From NCBI RefSeq assembly GCF_963678635.1, contig NC_087066.1, positions 9,514,723 through 9,578,722 of the forward strand: a stretch of DNA of 64,000 nt, written 5' to 3'. Below the pieces are notes generated by a model. That model searched no databases. It was not told where the DNA came from and worked only from the letters and a program-made list of their open reading frames with translations. How positions within the stretch are numbered: the first letter of the stretch is position 1; every line of letters begins with the position of its first letter. Source of the stretch: Symsagittifera roscoffensis (Eukaryota; Xenacoelomorpha; Acoela; Convolutidae). A program made the translations under genes and the position numbers. Positions 20,599 to 32,920 of this stretch are shown piece by piece.

Positions 20599-20718
20599 GG
20601 TTTTTATTGTTTGCTGTATCAAATCGACGAGCGTAAACCGACGACATGCCTCCTCATTCGATTTTTATTGTTTGCTGTATCAAATCGACGAGCGTAAACC
20701 GACGACATGCCTCCTCAT
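20599..20718. repeat. 61-bp tandem duplication in PolB(-), unit 2
   Basis: Same as 2535-2654, with the one-base mismatch between the copies removed. Confidence 0.9.
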
Positions 20719-22085
20719 CATTCGCTGCACAGATTCCAGATGTTCAGGTTCCATTACGAATTTCAGGTCGGGCTTACAAAATTTTAGAAAAGCGTCAAAC
20801 TTCACGAAAAGCTTCGAAAACGGAAGCCATTAATATCATATCTGTAGTCAAGTACAAGTCATGGTAATTGCCAAGTGAACCACACTTCATTTCGGTGAAA
20901 TTTTTTAGGGCATGATTGTACTCGTTTTTTGTAACACTCATATCCCCTCCTGTTAGACTATTTTTCCACATTGCTTGCGGGGGAAGTCATGATTATCAGA
21001 ATTTTTCGAATGAGTTGAAGTATGAGCAGGGGTAATGCCTTTTCTGTTTCAACTCACTGACCTTTTGTCAGCAGGGGAGTGGCCCAGTTTTTCAAAATAG
21101 TTCTCCATTAGAAAAAAATTTTTGTCGGGCAATTTATCGACAAGTTTTGCCAGCAGCGCTAGCATAAATCGATACGAATCCATGAATCTCAGGTTTCCGT
21201 GAAATTTTTTGATTTTTCCGTTTTTGTCTGTGTACGTTTTCTATATACAGAAAAACTGTTTTCCGAATTGGTTTTAGCCAGCGCTTTGTTTCTAAAATGT
21301 AAGTCATATTTTGACAAATTATGGGCTACTACTGGGATGTCATTTGTTGTTTTTCTATTTACGCTACACTCATTATGTGCCCAACCCAGAAACTTGTTGG
21401 TGTAATGGCAATGATCAAGTACCACTTGTTCATTGTCAGAAAAACCGTTCTCGCATATCCAATAGACCGAAGCATGTTTCCAATCATTGTCTGTTATACC
21501 GGTGAATTTGTAATATTTCCTTTTTTCTACGTAAATTTGTCCCGCTAATTATTCAAGTGAGCTATTTAGCGGTTCCATCACATTCGGTACTCTTTAAAGC
21601 TCAAAGTTTAACAGATCTTTTTTCCCAAAATCGATTACTGCTAATGGGCAGCCGTAAGGTTGACGGATTTCAATTGTTTGCGTGCTAGATTTTTGCGGAT
21701 CCGGGTGCAGTCCGTATACTGGTAAGAGCACTGACTCTAAATCAAAGTAGATTACTTTGGGTACGTACCAACGAGCTGTTAAATTTTTGAACATGTGGTC
21801 ATCTTTTCCAGGCTTGGGCATTTTTATGACGATATCCTCGTCTTGGTAGCATAGTTCCCGAAGTCTTCTCAGAGTTTTGAATGAAGCGCATGTGTTGAAA
21901 CATTTGCGGCAAATCTCAGAATGGAATCAGTGCACTTTGTGCCGCACGTACTCGACCAGTTTCTGCAGATCACTCATCAACACATCGTGATATTTTGATC
22001 TATCTTTCTGCAGCTACAAGTCCAAAACCAGGCTAGTAGTGAATCTGATTGACACTCTTATGGCAACAATTCGGCATCCTTGAAG

Positions 22086-22185
22086 CTGAACAGAAAAAAA
22101 TTATGTATCTAATTTTGACTTAAAATTTACAGGGGGTTTGAACAGGTGAACAAAAATTAAAGAGGGGGTTTCACGTTTTGCTTAC
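22086..22185 (-). other. Predicted PolB(-) intron, unit 2
   Basis: Same donor and acceptor as 4022-4121. One base inside (22122) is shared with unit 3 and differs from units 1 and 4. Confidence 0.65.
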
Positions 22186-23954
22186 CTAAAGACGTTGATT
22201 TAACAACTGTTCAGTCTTTTAAATCTGACCATATCCATCAGACTTTTTGGCATTTCGTAATCCCCATTGGTTTTCATTCGTATTCTTCGTCAAGATCGTA
22301 GATTGAGACTTTGTTTTTCTTCAGCCACCATGTAGATGCGAGTTAGAGGGCGGGATCATTCACGTTGTGATATGCTGCAACAAAGCAGTAAGGAGAGCAA
22401 CGTTCATCATTTTTAGTTTTGATAGTTGTGAGCAGAGTAGAAGCAGCGCTGAGTGCATCAGGTAGCTCGAGGTGGGACCATGCTCTTATAGGCGAGAAGG
22501 CCGCGTAACTGATTTGCAATTTTCAATTCGATCGATAACCCATCCGCTACCATGAGAAGAGAACGAATTGACTTGGCTGACCATTAGTTTAATCAGTTCC
22601 ATGTATTGATCCCAAGCTATTCCCTCGAAGTGCACTGTCAATGTCTTGGTGTTCAGAAATAGCATGATCCTTTGGAAGTTTCTAGTGTCCTCGCCTTGCA
22701 CGGTGGGAATTTTGATCATCCCCACTTCCACATGAAATTGCATTTTGTTCGGACCCTCTTTGACATTTTCCAGTATGAGAACATCTATTTCCTCCTTGTT
22801 TGGTATCATGAATTGAAGCAAATCTTTTTATTTTTTAAAAACTTTGAGATCGTATTGGCGCAATTTCCCTCTGAACGCGCTTTCCGTTGTGACAGTGGAA
22901 GAGCTCGCCTCGATGCCATCCCAAATTGGTAATGCGTGCTTCTTCAGCAAATGTTTTTGATTGCTTTCCGCATTGAGAAAAACGTATGGCAATAGATACA
23001 ATGACTATTGGAAGTCAAGTCATGTGCCAGCTCGACGTGCTCTCGGGCTTCCGACAAACTCTCGAATGATCCGAGACACTCATCGCAAACAATTTGAGGA
23101 GGAGGGGATGAAGCGTCTTGCAAACTTTTGCTCATGTTTTCTCAAGTTCCATTTTGAGCTCAAAATTTTTCCGCATTGCTGGCAAGGAACAGGTGTCGCG
23201 ATAGAAGTAGAGTTCGGCATCGATTGTTGAATTTACTGAAGCTATTCAAAAAATTTCAAGATTGAAGTAAGACTGGTTATGATAAAGGAAAAACGAGATT
23301 TGACTTGAACTCGAGTTTTGCGAGTAAGGACAAGTAGAAGCCATTAACGAGAATTATACTTCGCCGAGAGCTTGACAATAAGTACTTTTCTTTCCAAAAA
23401 CAGGATTTTTTACAGCTTTAGGCTCGATATCTCTCCTCACCTTGTTCAAGTACAAGGGTTTTCTGTATTATGAAAAACTGATTCATTTACAGAATCAAAC
23501 ATGTGCTGTTAATTTTAAGGGACGGCAATAAATTTTTTTAAGCTTTTTTTATTTTTTAGAAGAATGTTTTAGACTTTCAATTAAAACTTCAGCACTAAAT
23601 TACAAAATCTAAAACTTAGAATGATTCAGATTCAGCATAAAACTTCTTCTGACTATTTTTAACTGAGAGACAAATTTTTTTGAAATGATTTCAAGCCCAC
23701 TTTTAGGTTTGCTTCATTAGGTATAATGAAAAGTAGAAATATGAAATGAAGATGAAAAAAACAAAGCCATCAATATTTAGACAAGAGTGAAATATAAAAT
23801 AGTGTTAAAAAATGAAAACTTTTCAAATTGGTTATCTTGATAGTTGTAGATTTCGAAAACATCGAAAAAAAACTTCCTTTCATTTGATTCAGTGTAGCGT
23901 GAAACATTTCATATCATGTCCTACAAACTACTAAGGCATGGCCGTTTGGTTTAA

Positions 23955-24008
23955 GGAGCAATAGCGAACCCGGCGTTGCTCACCGCTAAAATCCTCGGTA
24001 ACGCCTCC
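23955..24008 (-). other. tRNA-like structured block, unit 2
   Basis: Identical to 5891-5944. Confidence 0.3.
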
Positions 24009-24547
24009 CGTTCTGTAAAGTCAAGTGAAAAGAAAAAAAATGGTTCTTTCCAAAGTAAAGGATCACCACAAACTTAAAATGTTGAGAAAAAAAAAGAAAA
24101 AAAAACAATTTTTCTTTGAAATTATTTAGCAACAAACCAGTAATTTTTATATGATCTCGAGAACAGTTCTACTGGTTATGTTCAAAATTTAAAAACAAAA
24201 TTTTTTAAATTTTTCTCCGTTATTTTCAAAGTAAAACATTTTTTCTCATTTTGAATTCAAGTGGATATATGATATGAGTATTTAGGAGCTACCTGATGCC
24301 TAATTAGGACAAGCGTAGAAACTAATAAAACATTTATAGCCCAATCAAGGAGAGTACATGCTATAAAAAATCATTGAAACAACCCTCAGTCATTTAGCCA
24401 TAATTTTCTGAGGAGGGTTAAGCGTCATTTTCATTTTTCGGAAAAAAAACATAAAATTTCATTTTTTACTTTTTTCAACAAAAAAATTGTCAATTATACT
24501 CGCAAAACATGTATATATACGGAATACAAAGCAGAATTATGGCTTAA

Positions 24548-24590
24548 TTTACGTACGACCTGGCTCTGTTATTTTACGTACGACCTGGCT
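24548..24590. repeat. ACGTACG direct repeat, unit 2
   Basis: Same pair as 6483-6525. Confidence 0.6.
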
Positions 24591-24780
24591 AACCCCAGCG
24601 GGCAAAAAGTAAAATGAGAGAGAGATAGCAGAGAGTGTTTGAAAAAAAAGCCAAAAAAATATGGTTGGATTAACAACATGAAAATGTTGGACACATCCAT
24701 ATTCATCTTTCTTTTGAAAAAAGAGCAATATCCTGAAAAAAATATTCCAAATGCGATTCACCAATAAGAAAAAGTGTTTA

Positions 24781-24798
24781 TCTCTCTCTCTCTCTCTC
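24781..24798. repeat. TC microsatellite, 9 repeats
   Basis: Nine TC dinucleotides, one more than unit 1. Confidence 0.95.
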
Positions 24799-25282
24799 AT
24801 TCTTTCTCAAACAACAATTTTAGCGAAAAATTATTCTCGATAAATGACTTTTTTCAACTTATTATCTAATATTTTGTTGAACTTTTTACGGAGCAAACTT
24901 TAATTGATCTATTAAGCGGGATAAAAAATAAGATAAATAAAACTCACTCGGTCATGTTGAATCAACTTAAAGATCAAATCAAACAAAAAAAATGTAAAAC
25001 CTTGGAATAGTTTTTGAAACAAAGGAAAGTTTTTTAAGGTTATTAGAACTCTCGAAAATGTGTTTTTCTCTTCTTTGACGCATAGCAAGCTGCAGTTGGA
25101 GAGTTACCTTCAATAATATCTGGGTCACTAGATCAATTGTCTCCGCACTCTGTGTCGATGAAACCCGAGCATCCGAATACGAAATTCATTGTTCTGGATC
25201 TGAAACTGCTCCCCTAACAAAGGATTTGGGAGACGTTTTTGTCGGAATATCCCAGTTTGCTTCGCGCGCTGCAGAATCACGG

Positions 25283-25801
25283 TTACATCCCTCCAGATTT
25301 CCATACAATAGGATTGACTCGCAGTCGTACGCGAAGATATTTTTTGTTGGGAGAATGATCGAGCGATGTTGTGCCGTTTATCTCAGTCTTTTCTAATCCT
25401 GGACAGCTCTGGTGAATTGTGCACATCTCATACATTCTTTTTCGGTTCTGTCGAAGCAGATCGATGTAGTTCGGTAGCAATATTTGTTTTTTTTGTAGTC
25501 CATTCCACGTTTTGATTGCTGTCGTTTTTCGGGGAGCCAAGTCATTGCACAGACTTGCTGTAGTCGGAGAGACTATCTTTTTCTGTTGATGGATGACTGC
25601 AACCGATTCTATCGTGTATGTTTGGTAGATATTTGTTCTTTCTCGATCAGACGATAATCTTATTTGCAAAGGACTAGTCTTGACTTCAAGACGTTTTAAG
25701 TTTTGTTTAAAAAAATATGACTGAATTGAAAAGGAGAGAATGAAAAGTATAGAAAGTTTATGAATGAGAATAAGATTTAAGATAGGGAAGGCATGGCTCA
25801 A
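25283..25801 (-). CDS. Unrecognised 172-codon frame, open only in unit 2
   Basis: Equivalent of 7341-7733, but the shared TAG is CAG here (base 25411), so the frame stays open for 41 more codons and ends at a TAA. It begins without an ATG, straight after a TAA, so it may be an internal exon. Hydrophobic start, then a polar basic body (TAIKTWNGLQKKQILLPNY). No family recognised. Unit 2 probably keeps the older state here, because the extension also looks protein-like; alternatively it is a back-change. Confidence 0.4.
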   Translation of the reverse strand: MSHAFPILNLILIHKLSILFILSFSIQSYFFKQNLKRLEVKTSPLQIRLSSDRERTNIYQTYTIESVAVIHQQKKIVSPTTASLCNDLAPRKTTAIKTWNGLQKKQILLPNYIDLLRQNRKRMYEMCTIHQSCPGLEKTEINGTTSLDHSPNKKYLRVRLRVNPIVWKSGGM

Positions 25802-26310
25802 TTAGGTCAAAACTAATAATTTTTTAAGCGAGGCTATCAAACTTTATTTATTCGTTTACACAAGACGCTTAAGGCTATATTATGTTCGCATGTGAGAGCC
25901 CGACTTTTTAGATTTATGTGATAGTTTTATTATAGTGGCTACGGGCGAAAGCACTCAGGTTCAAGTTTTCTTGTTAGTTTGCCAAACGTTCATTGTCATG
26001 CGTTTAAAATAAAATTACAATGAATGATAGCAGTTTTTAATTTAATCGTCATAAAAAACAACAGAAGATTTTTAGGGTATACCCGGAGGGAAAAAGCAAC
26101 TAAAAACCCGTATTGAAATGTGAAGAGGTTGTATCCTTGGTGATTAGGTTTGAACATTATAGTTTAAAGCGCTCGTAAAACTGTCACATAAGGTTCTACT
26201 CTGGGACTGCATGATCTGTCTCGTAAACTGTGATCAGTCATTCTTCAAGGTTCCACACTAAAAACCAGTTGGTTGTTATTAATTTATTATGTACACTTCT
26301 CTTGAAACGG

Positions 26311-26546
26311 ATGTTGGCTATTTCGATGACTCAGACTGATGCAGTTTTTGAATTTTTTGACATCCCGACTAGAATTTTACTAATTTATAACCTCATCGAC
26401 GCTGATAAGGAACCGAAGAGGGTAAGTTTTATGAGAAAAAAGGAAAAGGAAGGATCAAACTAAACAATGTCTGACAATTTTAGAAGCGAAAAAGATTCAA
26501 TTACCATTGCACTGGTGTCATCAGCCTTAATGACTATTTTCAATGA
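26311..26546 (+). CDS. Small two-exon hypothetical gene, unit 2
   Basis: Same structure as 8243-8478, with a 62-base intron at 26422-26483. One Phe to Cys difference from unit 1 in exon 2. Confidence 0.45.
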
Positions 26547-26638
26547 CAACTCGCTAGCAAGCTTCAAAAATCTGTCTACCGAAAAAATTGGAAAATATTG
26601 ATCTAGAAGGTTAATGAAGAGTTGCGTTGACAGAATTA

Positions 26639-27322
26639 ATGTATCCCACTCAAATTAACAATGTTACGAATACCAAACTAGTGTACTACAAAAAAGACAA
26701 AAATAAAGCAAGCCTTAAAGAGGCAAAAAATAAATTATCTAGACTATATGCTGAAGAAAGAATTGAAATAACAAAGGGTGAGTATGACGAAATCGAGAAA
26801 ATTTTCAACAAAAGTAATCAAAAGATTGATCTTGATAATATCAGTTGTAGCATCGACCCCATTAACAAACATCTTTCAAGGTGGATGCATTATTCGGAAG
26901 GCATTATCTTTGAGATTCCACAAATTCCTGGTATCTTAGGTGTAAGAGATGGAACGGGCTACCATATCGGTTAAATAGAATCCAGTCATATCCATATCAC
27001 TCTCACAACACAAAACCTCATCTCCGACTACGCTGTTTATATCTCTACTGGAACCCAAATGTTGTTTATCTACGTAGACATAATTTATTATCAGATTGTG
27101 GGTGGCACTAAATCACCGTGGCTTGGAGTCGTTGATACTAATCGACGTGTAAAAACAGTTACGCTTGCAGCATTGAACCAAATCATTGCAAAGTTTTTTT
27201 GCAACTTAGAGTACAAACAATTTTTCGTGAAAAACATCTAGAGCATTGAAGTAAATCTACGAACAGAAACCGGTAGCCTTGTACAATTTGCGGGAGAAGT
27301 AGGAAAAGTTGTTTTGACTTAA
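26639..27322 (+). pseudogene. Penton-like relic, unit 2
   Basis: Same single frame with TAA 26972-26974 and TAG 27239-27241. One Asp to Glu change precedes the TAG. Confidence 0.7.
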
Positions 27323-27380
27323 GCATTTCAAAGGTTTTCTGATTAAGATTATGGAGGCGTACTAATATAATCAAGCTAGC

Positions 27381-27706
27381 ATGACTCACTTCTCAGGACA
27401 TTACAAACAGCACGGTGGCTTCAGTGCTCTGGCTATGGGTATTGAACCAGTGGCACTTCCGTTAGCTCGGAAACTTATAGTACCAGCGGCAAAATATATT
27501 GCAAAATAATTACTTGTTCAAGCAGTATCCGAAAAAAAAAATATAGCATTCAGGAAGAAAACGCCGAAACAAGCCTTGAAAAACACAAAAAAACACAATC
27601 GAAAAACAAGTTGGAGCTAGAAGCAGCAAGTCACTTAGCAGAAAATGGAAGAAAACAACAAAAAGAAAAACAAAAACTCTCATTCCACAGAAACGAACTC
27701 CACTGA
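27381..27706 (+). pseudogene. pVI-like / basic protein relic, unit 2
   Basis: The 42-codon frame has Gly to Glu (GGA to GAA). The following A-run has 10 As, a second A-run is one shorter, and a 3-base deletion removes the TGA found at 9570 in unit 1, so the reading of the basic tail differs from other units. Confidence 0.5.
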
Positions 27707-27732
27707 GAGTTCGCTCCAATTTTTTCACCAAA

Positions 27733-27777
27733 GTAAAAAATTATTTCTAATGTATTACTAACTGAAATAACTTACAG
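27733..27777 (+). other. Candidate short intron before the capsid block, unit 2
   Basis: Same TACTAAC and TTACAG signals as 9668-9712. Confidence 0.4.
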
Positions 27778-27778
27778 T

Positions 27779-28945
27779 TCCTTTGATTTATTTGAAAAAC
27801 CTCCTCTACTCGTTACATTTGAAAATTCTTTCACTCAAAAAAATTTGTCCAACTTATTCACCTGATGGTCCCATGCTCGAATTAGAAATTTTAGGAGATA
27901 GAAACAACTTTATCGATCTTCAACGAACTCGCCTGGAGATTGTAGCTCTTAATGTTCACAATACTGATAAGTCACTGCGGACTTATGCTACAGTAGCAGC
28001 GCAACGAGACAGCCAATATTTGGATATCGTATTATAATCCTTTTTCATCTTTAACCGAATGCACTATGTCCCTGAATGGAGAAAAAATTTCAACAACTAA
28101 TGCCAATTTTGTCTACAAGAGTGTCCTTGAGACTGAACTTTCACACATTAATTTAGCAAAGAAAACAAGGCTTGCTTTTCAGGGTTCTTTTTATGAAGAT
28201 AATCCATCAGGTATTGTTGGCGCTAATGGGCAAGCTGAAGATTTCGCGGAACGTAAGCAAATCGTAGCTGCATCAATTGAATTCCGATTATTTGATGGAA
28301 TTGCCTGTGATTTTTTATCATGTGACAAACATCTTATCAACGGTGTTACAATAAGCCTTTCTCTAAGACGATCTCCTGATGACTTTGTTATTTTGTCCGA
28401 GCATCGAGATAAACATTACCAAGTTGAAATCACTGAGGCTAACCTAAATTATATTGAAGTTTTACCAAGAAGTTTTTGGCCACAACTTTTGTGCACAGCT
28501 GGCGACAAGTACGTCGAATGATTTTGGCAATGAGCTCGAATACAACATACCTGGGTATTAACCGAACAAACGCGTTTCATTATCAAAAATTTTCAGCTGC
28601 ATGAAATCGTTGCTTACTGAAACGGCCTACCCAATGCAGGTACTCTAGATAACAAAAGAACATACTATAACACATTAGAAGCTCTAGATTTTGTTCCTAA
28701 GAATAGTCATGGAATCAGTTTGGCTAATTATCACAATCATTATATTACGGCATTTGATCTCACATCTACTCAGGAGGCTTCACATGACTTTATTCATCTG
28801 GAATTGATCAATTGCACCATTTCAGTAGAACTGAACTTTGATGCACCGCTGGGGGAAAATTTAGAGTTTTTTTATAAGAGAGCGTGCATCAACAGTTTAT
28901 GTGCGTTTCAATAGAAAAATAGCTGAAAACTCTCTAATTAAATGA
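27779..28945 (+). pseudogene. Major capsid relic, unit 2
   Basis: Same blocks and breaks as 9714-10880. One Asn to Asp change lies in the best-preserved block. Confidence 0.8.
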
Positions 28946-28954
28946 TCGGAAAAA

Positions 28955-29345
28955 ATGGACATTTTGCAGATTACTGTGCTTATTAACCGATGCAAGCATT
29001 TGAAATTTCAATTTTGCGGCAGTTTTTCCGCTAACTTAGCATATAGTTCAATATTAAAACGCGACAATACTTTCATGATAGTGAAAGCATCAAATCCAGA
29101 TCAGCCAGGAACTCATTGGTTACTGTTTGCTCAAGCTGGTGGTCAAACGTTTTGCAGACCTTCTTGGACGAAACCTACACAACTATCCACAAGTATAAAA
29201 ATAATTGAGACGTTCTATTCATGAGGGAAACACATAACTGATGCATAAGCCAATCCAATCAGCTAACTCGGTCTTGTGTGGACTTTATTGTATTTATATT
29301 ACTCATGTTGTATTTTCATCTAAATTTTCAAAGGTCTCAAGGTTA
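28955..29345 (+). pseudogene. Protease relic, unit 2
   Basis: Same frame split as 10890-11280. Two residue changes upstream of GTHW (Leu to Phe, Ser to Arg) are shared with unit 3. Confidence 0.7.
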
Positions 29346-29934
29346 GCAAACATGACATGATGTATTTTGCTAAACATAGGATGTTATAACTAACTTTGTG
29401 ATACTGATGCTTTTCTTTAAAGATTTATAGTGGATAAATTTTAAACATGTTTTATGTTTGCTAAAACACATACCGCTGGAATTATCTCAGGCTCTACAAA
29501 TACTTCTCAGAAATCGAATTTCTTCTCCAATATAAATTTAATAAACAAAGTATTTGAGGCAATTTCTAAACGACCATATCCAATTTAAAAAAATATCAAT
29601 GATTTTTGAAAGTTCAGCAGCATTATCCCTATTCAATAACCTAATAAAACGCTAAATGGTTACATGAGTAATTAAATCAGTTTGAGTTTAATTGGATCGA
29701 GTCTGTGATGCCAAGTAAATTTGCGGCAATCGTTTTCGCAAGGAAACGCCGGCGATGTCATGGTTGTTAGTCGAATTTTAGTTAACAGCCAATTTCATTT
29801 TTTCCATCAGTGGTCCCGATAGATGATATTTGCTGCACCCAATAATCAAGTATTCAAAAGAGCAAAGAAGGCAAGACACAAAAAAAGATTTCAAGGTCAT
29901 CTTGTTAACGGTTTCAAGGTATTTTTTATAGCTT

Positions 29935-31010
29935 CTATAAAAACGTGGTAATGTGACCTGCTCTTGGCAAGAGATTGGTAACAAAAATCGTTCTGATTTG
30001 ATTGTACTGTATTGCAAATGCAAAGTTTGTATGAGAAAAAAGGTCAGATGCGACGAGTTTTTTGTACAGAAGAAAAAGTTTTAAATTTTTTCCTCGAAAT
30101 GGTTTAAAGTACTGCGGCGATTTTGCATACATTGCTTCAACCATTATGACAATTAATAAACAAAACTGGTATTTTTTATTTTAATCAAGCCACTCGACAT
30201 TTTTTGCTAGATAATTATCTTCATCGTGGCCCTTTTCACTGTTACAGTCTTTTTTGGAGTAAACCGATTGTTTTGATTTGTCGTTTTTGAGATTTTCTGT
30301 TTCCTGTGGTGGAAGTTGAAATCTTTTCACCAGTTGGGGCTTTGATCATTTTTTTCACTTTGGAATTTTTATCTGCTAAACAATCAAATTATTTTGTCGT
30401 CAAAGTAACCGCTTAATACATTTTGAACACCTCTTCATCAGTTTTCTTGTAAATTTTTTTTGTGAAATAGGTACCGGTTTTTTCAAATGTTTTGTTCCAC
30501 ATCTGACTGTATGTTTTTCTCCTGAAGAAATATCATGAAAATCATCAAAAAAGTTGGTTTCATCTTCAAGCGTGTACATAGTTGGGTAGCGGTAATTTAA
30601 TTCAACCGTATCAGTCAAGAGACAATTTTTAATTGATTTACAAGCCGTAGAATAGCTAAGCTCGGGCGGTTTATTTTACGTTTCACCTTAAGCTCCGTTG
30701 TTCACTTTTATTTTGTTTGCAGTTCGAATTTTATGAGTTTTTTTATATACATGTCAAATCTGTCTGGCAAATTCCCGTTTTAGCTCATAAATCTCAACTT
30801 TTTCTTCTCTGGCGGCATGCAAGTTATCACTTTGAAGTGTATAACTTCTGTTTTTTTGTGCTAAGGATATCATAAAAAGTCCCATGCTGTTTCTTTAAAA
30901 TATATATTTTCAAAGCTTCCACTATTCTCTTTTAATTGCATAAGCCCTGACAAATTTACATTAAAATTTTTCAAACCAGATTTATGGTAATTGGCTAAAT
31001 CTTTGACGCC
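29935..31010 (-). pseudogene. Unrecognised minus-strand relic, unit 2
   Basis: Equivalent of 11872-12947. A one-base shorter T-run and shorter A-run downstream change the frames that follow, and one Ala to Thr change lies at the start of the acidic block. Confidence 0.35.
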
Positions 31011-31178
31011 AGCAAAAAAAACTAAAAGTGGTTGTTCAATCTAGATCTATTCACTTTTTTTTTCAACCTCTCAAAATCAATAAGAACAAAAAATACAACG
31101 ATAATAACACCACTGCAACTCATTTCAATTAAATCTCTTGAAAGAGCTATATTATACTAAACTTATATCGGAGGTTCT

Positions 31179-31760
31179 ATGGTAGTGATTCAAAAGGAAA
31201 AGAAATTGTGTCATCGAAAAGCAAGTCCTTCGAAAGATCTTGATGCAGGAAGCAGAGAATTCGACGAATGGGTCACTAAAAACCAAATGATTTTACCCAT
31301 TTATTTGCTAGATTAAATTGTTATGCTTATACAAAGAAGAAAAGAGGTCTACGAGAGTTGTTGTGTGACTGAATCGTATCCTGCGCTGGAGCGCACTGAT
31401 ATTCAAGATCCTGCTTGCCTTGATCGTTCACCGAACACAGTTTGATTACGACTGCCAATCGATCCCCTTCTACGAAAATCAGGAAGAATCCATTAGAGAA
31501 TTATCCGAGAGAGAATCCTACTGGAACAATGAGTCGATTGAATCACCGGATTCAACAGAAAGAGATGAGGACCAGCAGATGTCCAAAACTTCAATGAAAC
31601 CGGATATTTTTTTTCAATCACTCAACAACAGCAGCAGCAGACGTCTTCTGCTTCTTCTCCCTCTTCTTCTTCTTCTTCTTTTTCTTCTTCCTGCAGTCAA
31701 AATCCCACTGCACCAATCTTAGTACCTGAGACGCCACCGCTATGCGCCTCAAAAAGATAA
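31179..31760 (+). pseudogene. Unrecognised Ser-rich relic, unit 2
   Basis: Equivalent of 13117-13701 with one fewer TTC repeat; the acidic frame is intact. Confidence 0.3.
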
Positions 31761-32132
31761 AACGCAAATTTCAATTTAGAGATCTCTGAAAACTCAAAAA
31801 AAAATTGCTTCCACCAAGAGTGCATCAGTTTGGAGGTTTATTATTTAGTTTGATACTTTTTTTTAAAAAATCATTGTGGCCGAGAATAATTTGTGGCTTT
31901 GTTCGTTTTTTGTTTCCCTTTTTCTCTAAAATAAAGTTTGCTTTGTAATTTTTCAGAAGTCACTGAAAGAATAAAACTAAACAAAAGAATACATTTAAAT
32001 TTTTGTTTTGTTTTTTTTTATGTTCAGAGTCTCAAAATTTTGTTTAAAACAAACACTGGTAACAACAATTATCATCTGGTTTCGAGCAGTAGTAGGCGAC
32101 GATCAACTTAGCTAATGAAGGTTAGCCATTGT

Positions 32133-32436
32133 ATGAAACATTTAACATCATATTTTTGTTCAAAATATAAACCAGTGAAAAAGTATCCAAAATTTTGTTG
32201 TTTTTGTCAAAAAACTGTCAAAAAAGAACTTCCTGAACTGCAACTTTGTCTCATACTGTTGTTTTAATGATATAACGGCTGATGAAATCCGCAAAAACTT
32301 GGTACAAAGCTTTTTGAGATTATGGAAATTCAATGAAAATCATGGTTGGCTAAGTGTCGTTCGCTATGAAGACAAGCTCAGACGTGGATGGAAACATTTT
32401 TTTTTTAATTTCAGCGGGGTCAAAAACAAGGCGTAG
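32133..32436 (+). pseudogene. Unrecognised frame pair, unit 2
   Basis: Equivalent of 14075-14378 with the same frame layout as unit 1. Confidence 0.3.
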
Positions 32437-32920
32437 CCGCTGTTTTTTAGTATAGGCGGCCAGGTTTCAAAACATTTTTGGTGGTTTTTGAAAGTAGTGC
32501 AAAACCACTGAGTCGAGGTCCCCAGCACCCTGCAGAGGAAACCATCTAACTAAAAGCAAAAGGTGGAACATTGCAAAGGGCCCAACAGATATCTGAATCA
32601 GTGAACATATACGCTGAATAAAATTATATTAAACAAAAAATATAAAAATCAAAAATTGACATGTTTTTTTTTTGTTTTTTAGAATTCTGACATAGAAAAA
32701 TCCTAAAATTTTATCATTAATAATTTTTTGAAATGATGTTCTATCACTTTATGACGATCATCAATAGCTGAAAACCAAAAATAACTACTTTTGTACATTG
32801 CTTGATCGATTAATCAATACTAACAAACTTATCAGTTACAACATAATGCGCAACAATTTTCAATTTAATTAAAAAGTTCATTATCAGGTTTTGTCAATTT
32901 TTATAATTCTCTGTCAAAAA

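Larger units (their letters stand above)
19965..23220 (-). pseudogene. PolB(-) relic, unit 2
   Basis: Same blocks and breaks as 1901-5156. Motif A region reads FDANNLYG here (Tyr kept, unlike unit 1). One Lys to Arg change lies in the last palm piece (20168-19965). Confidence 0.85.
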
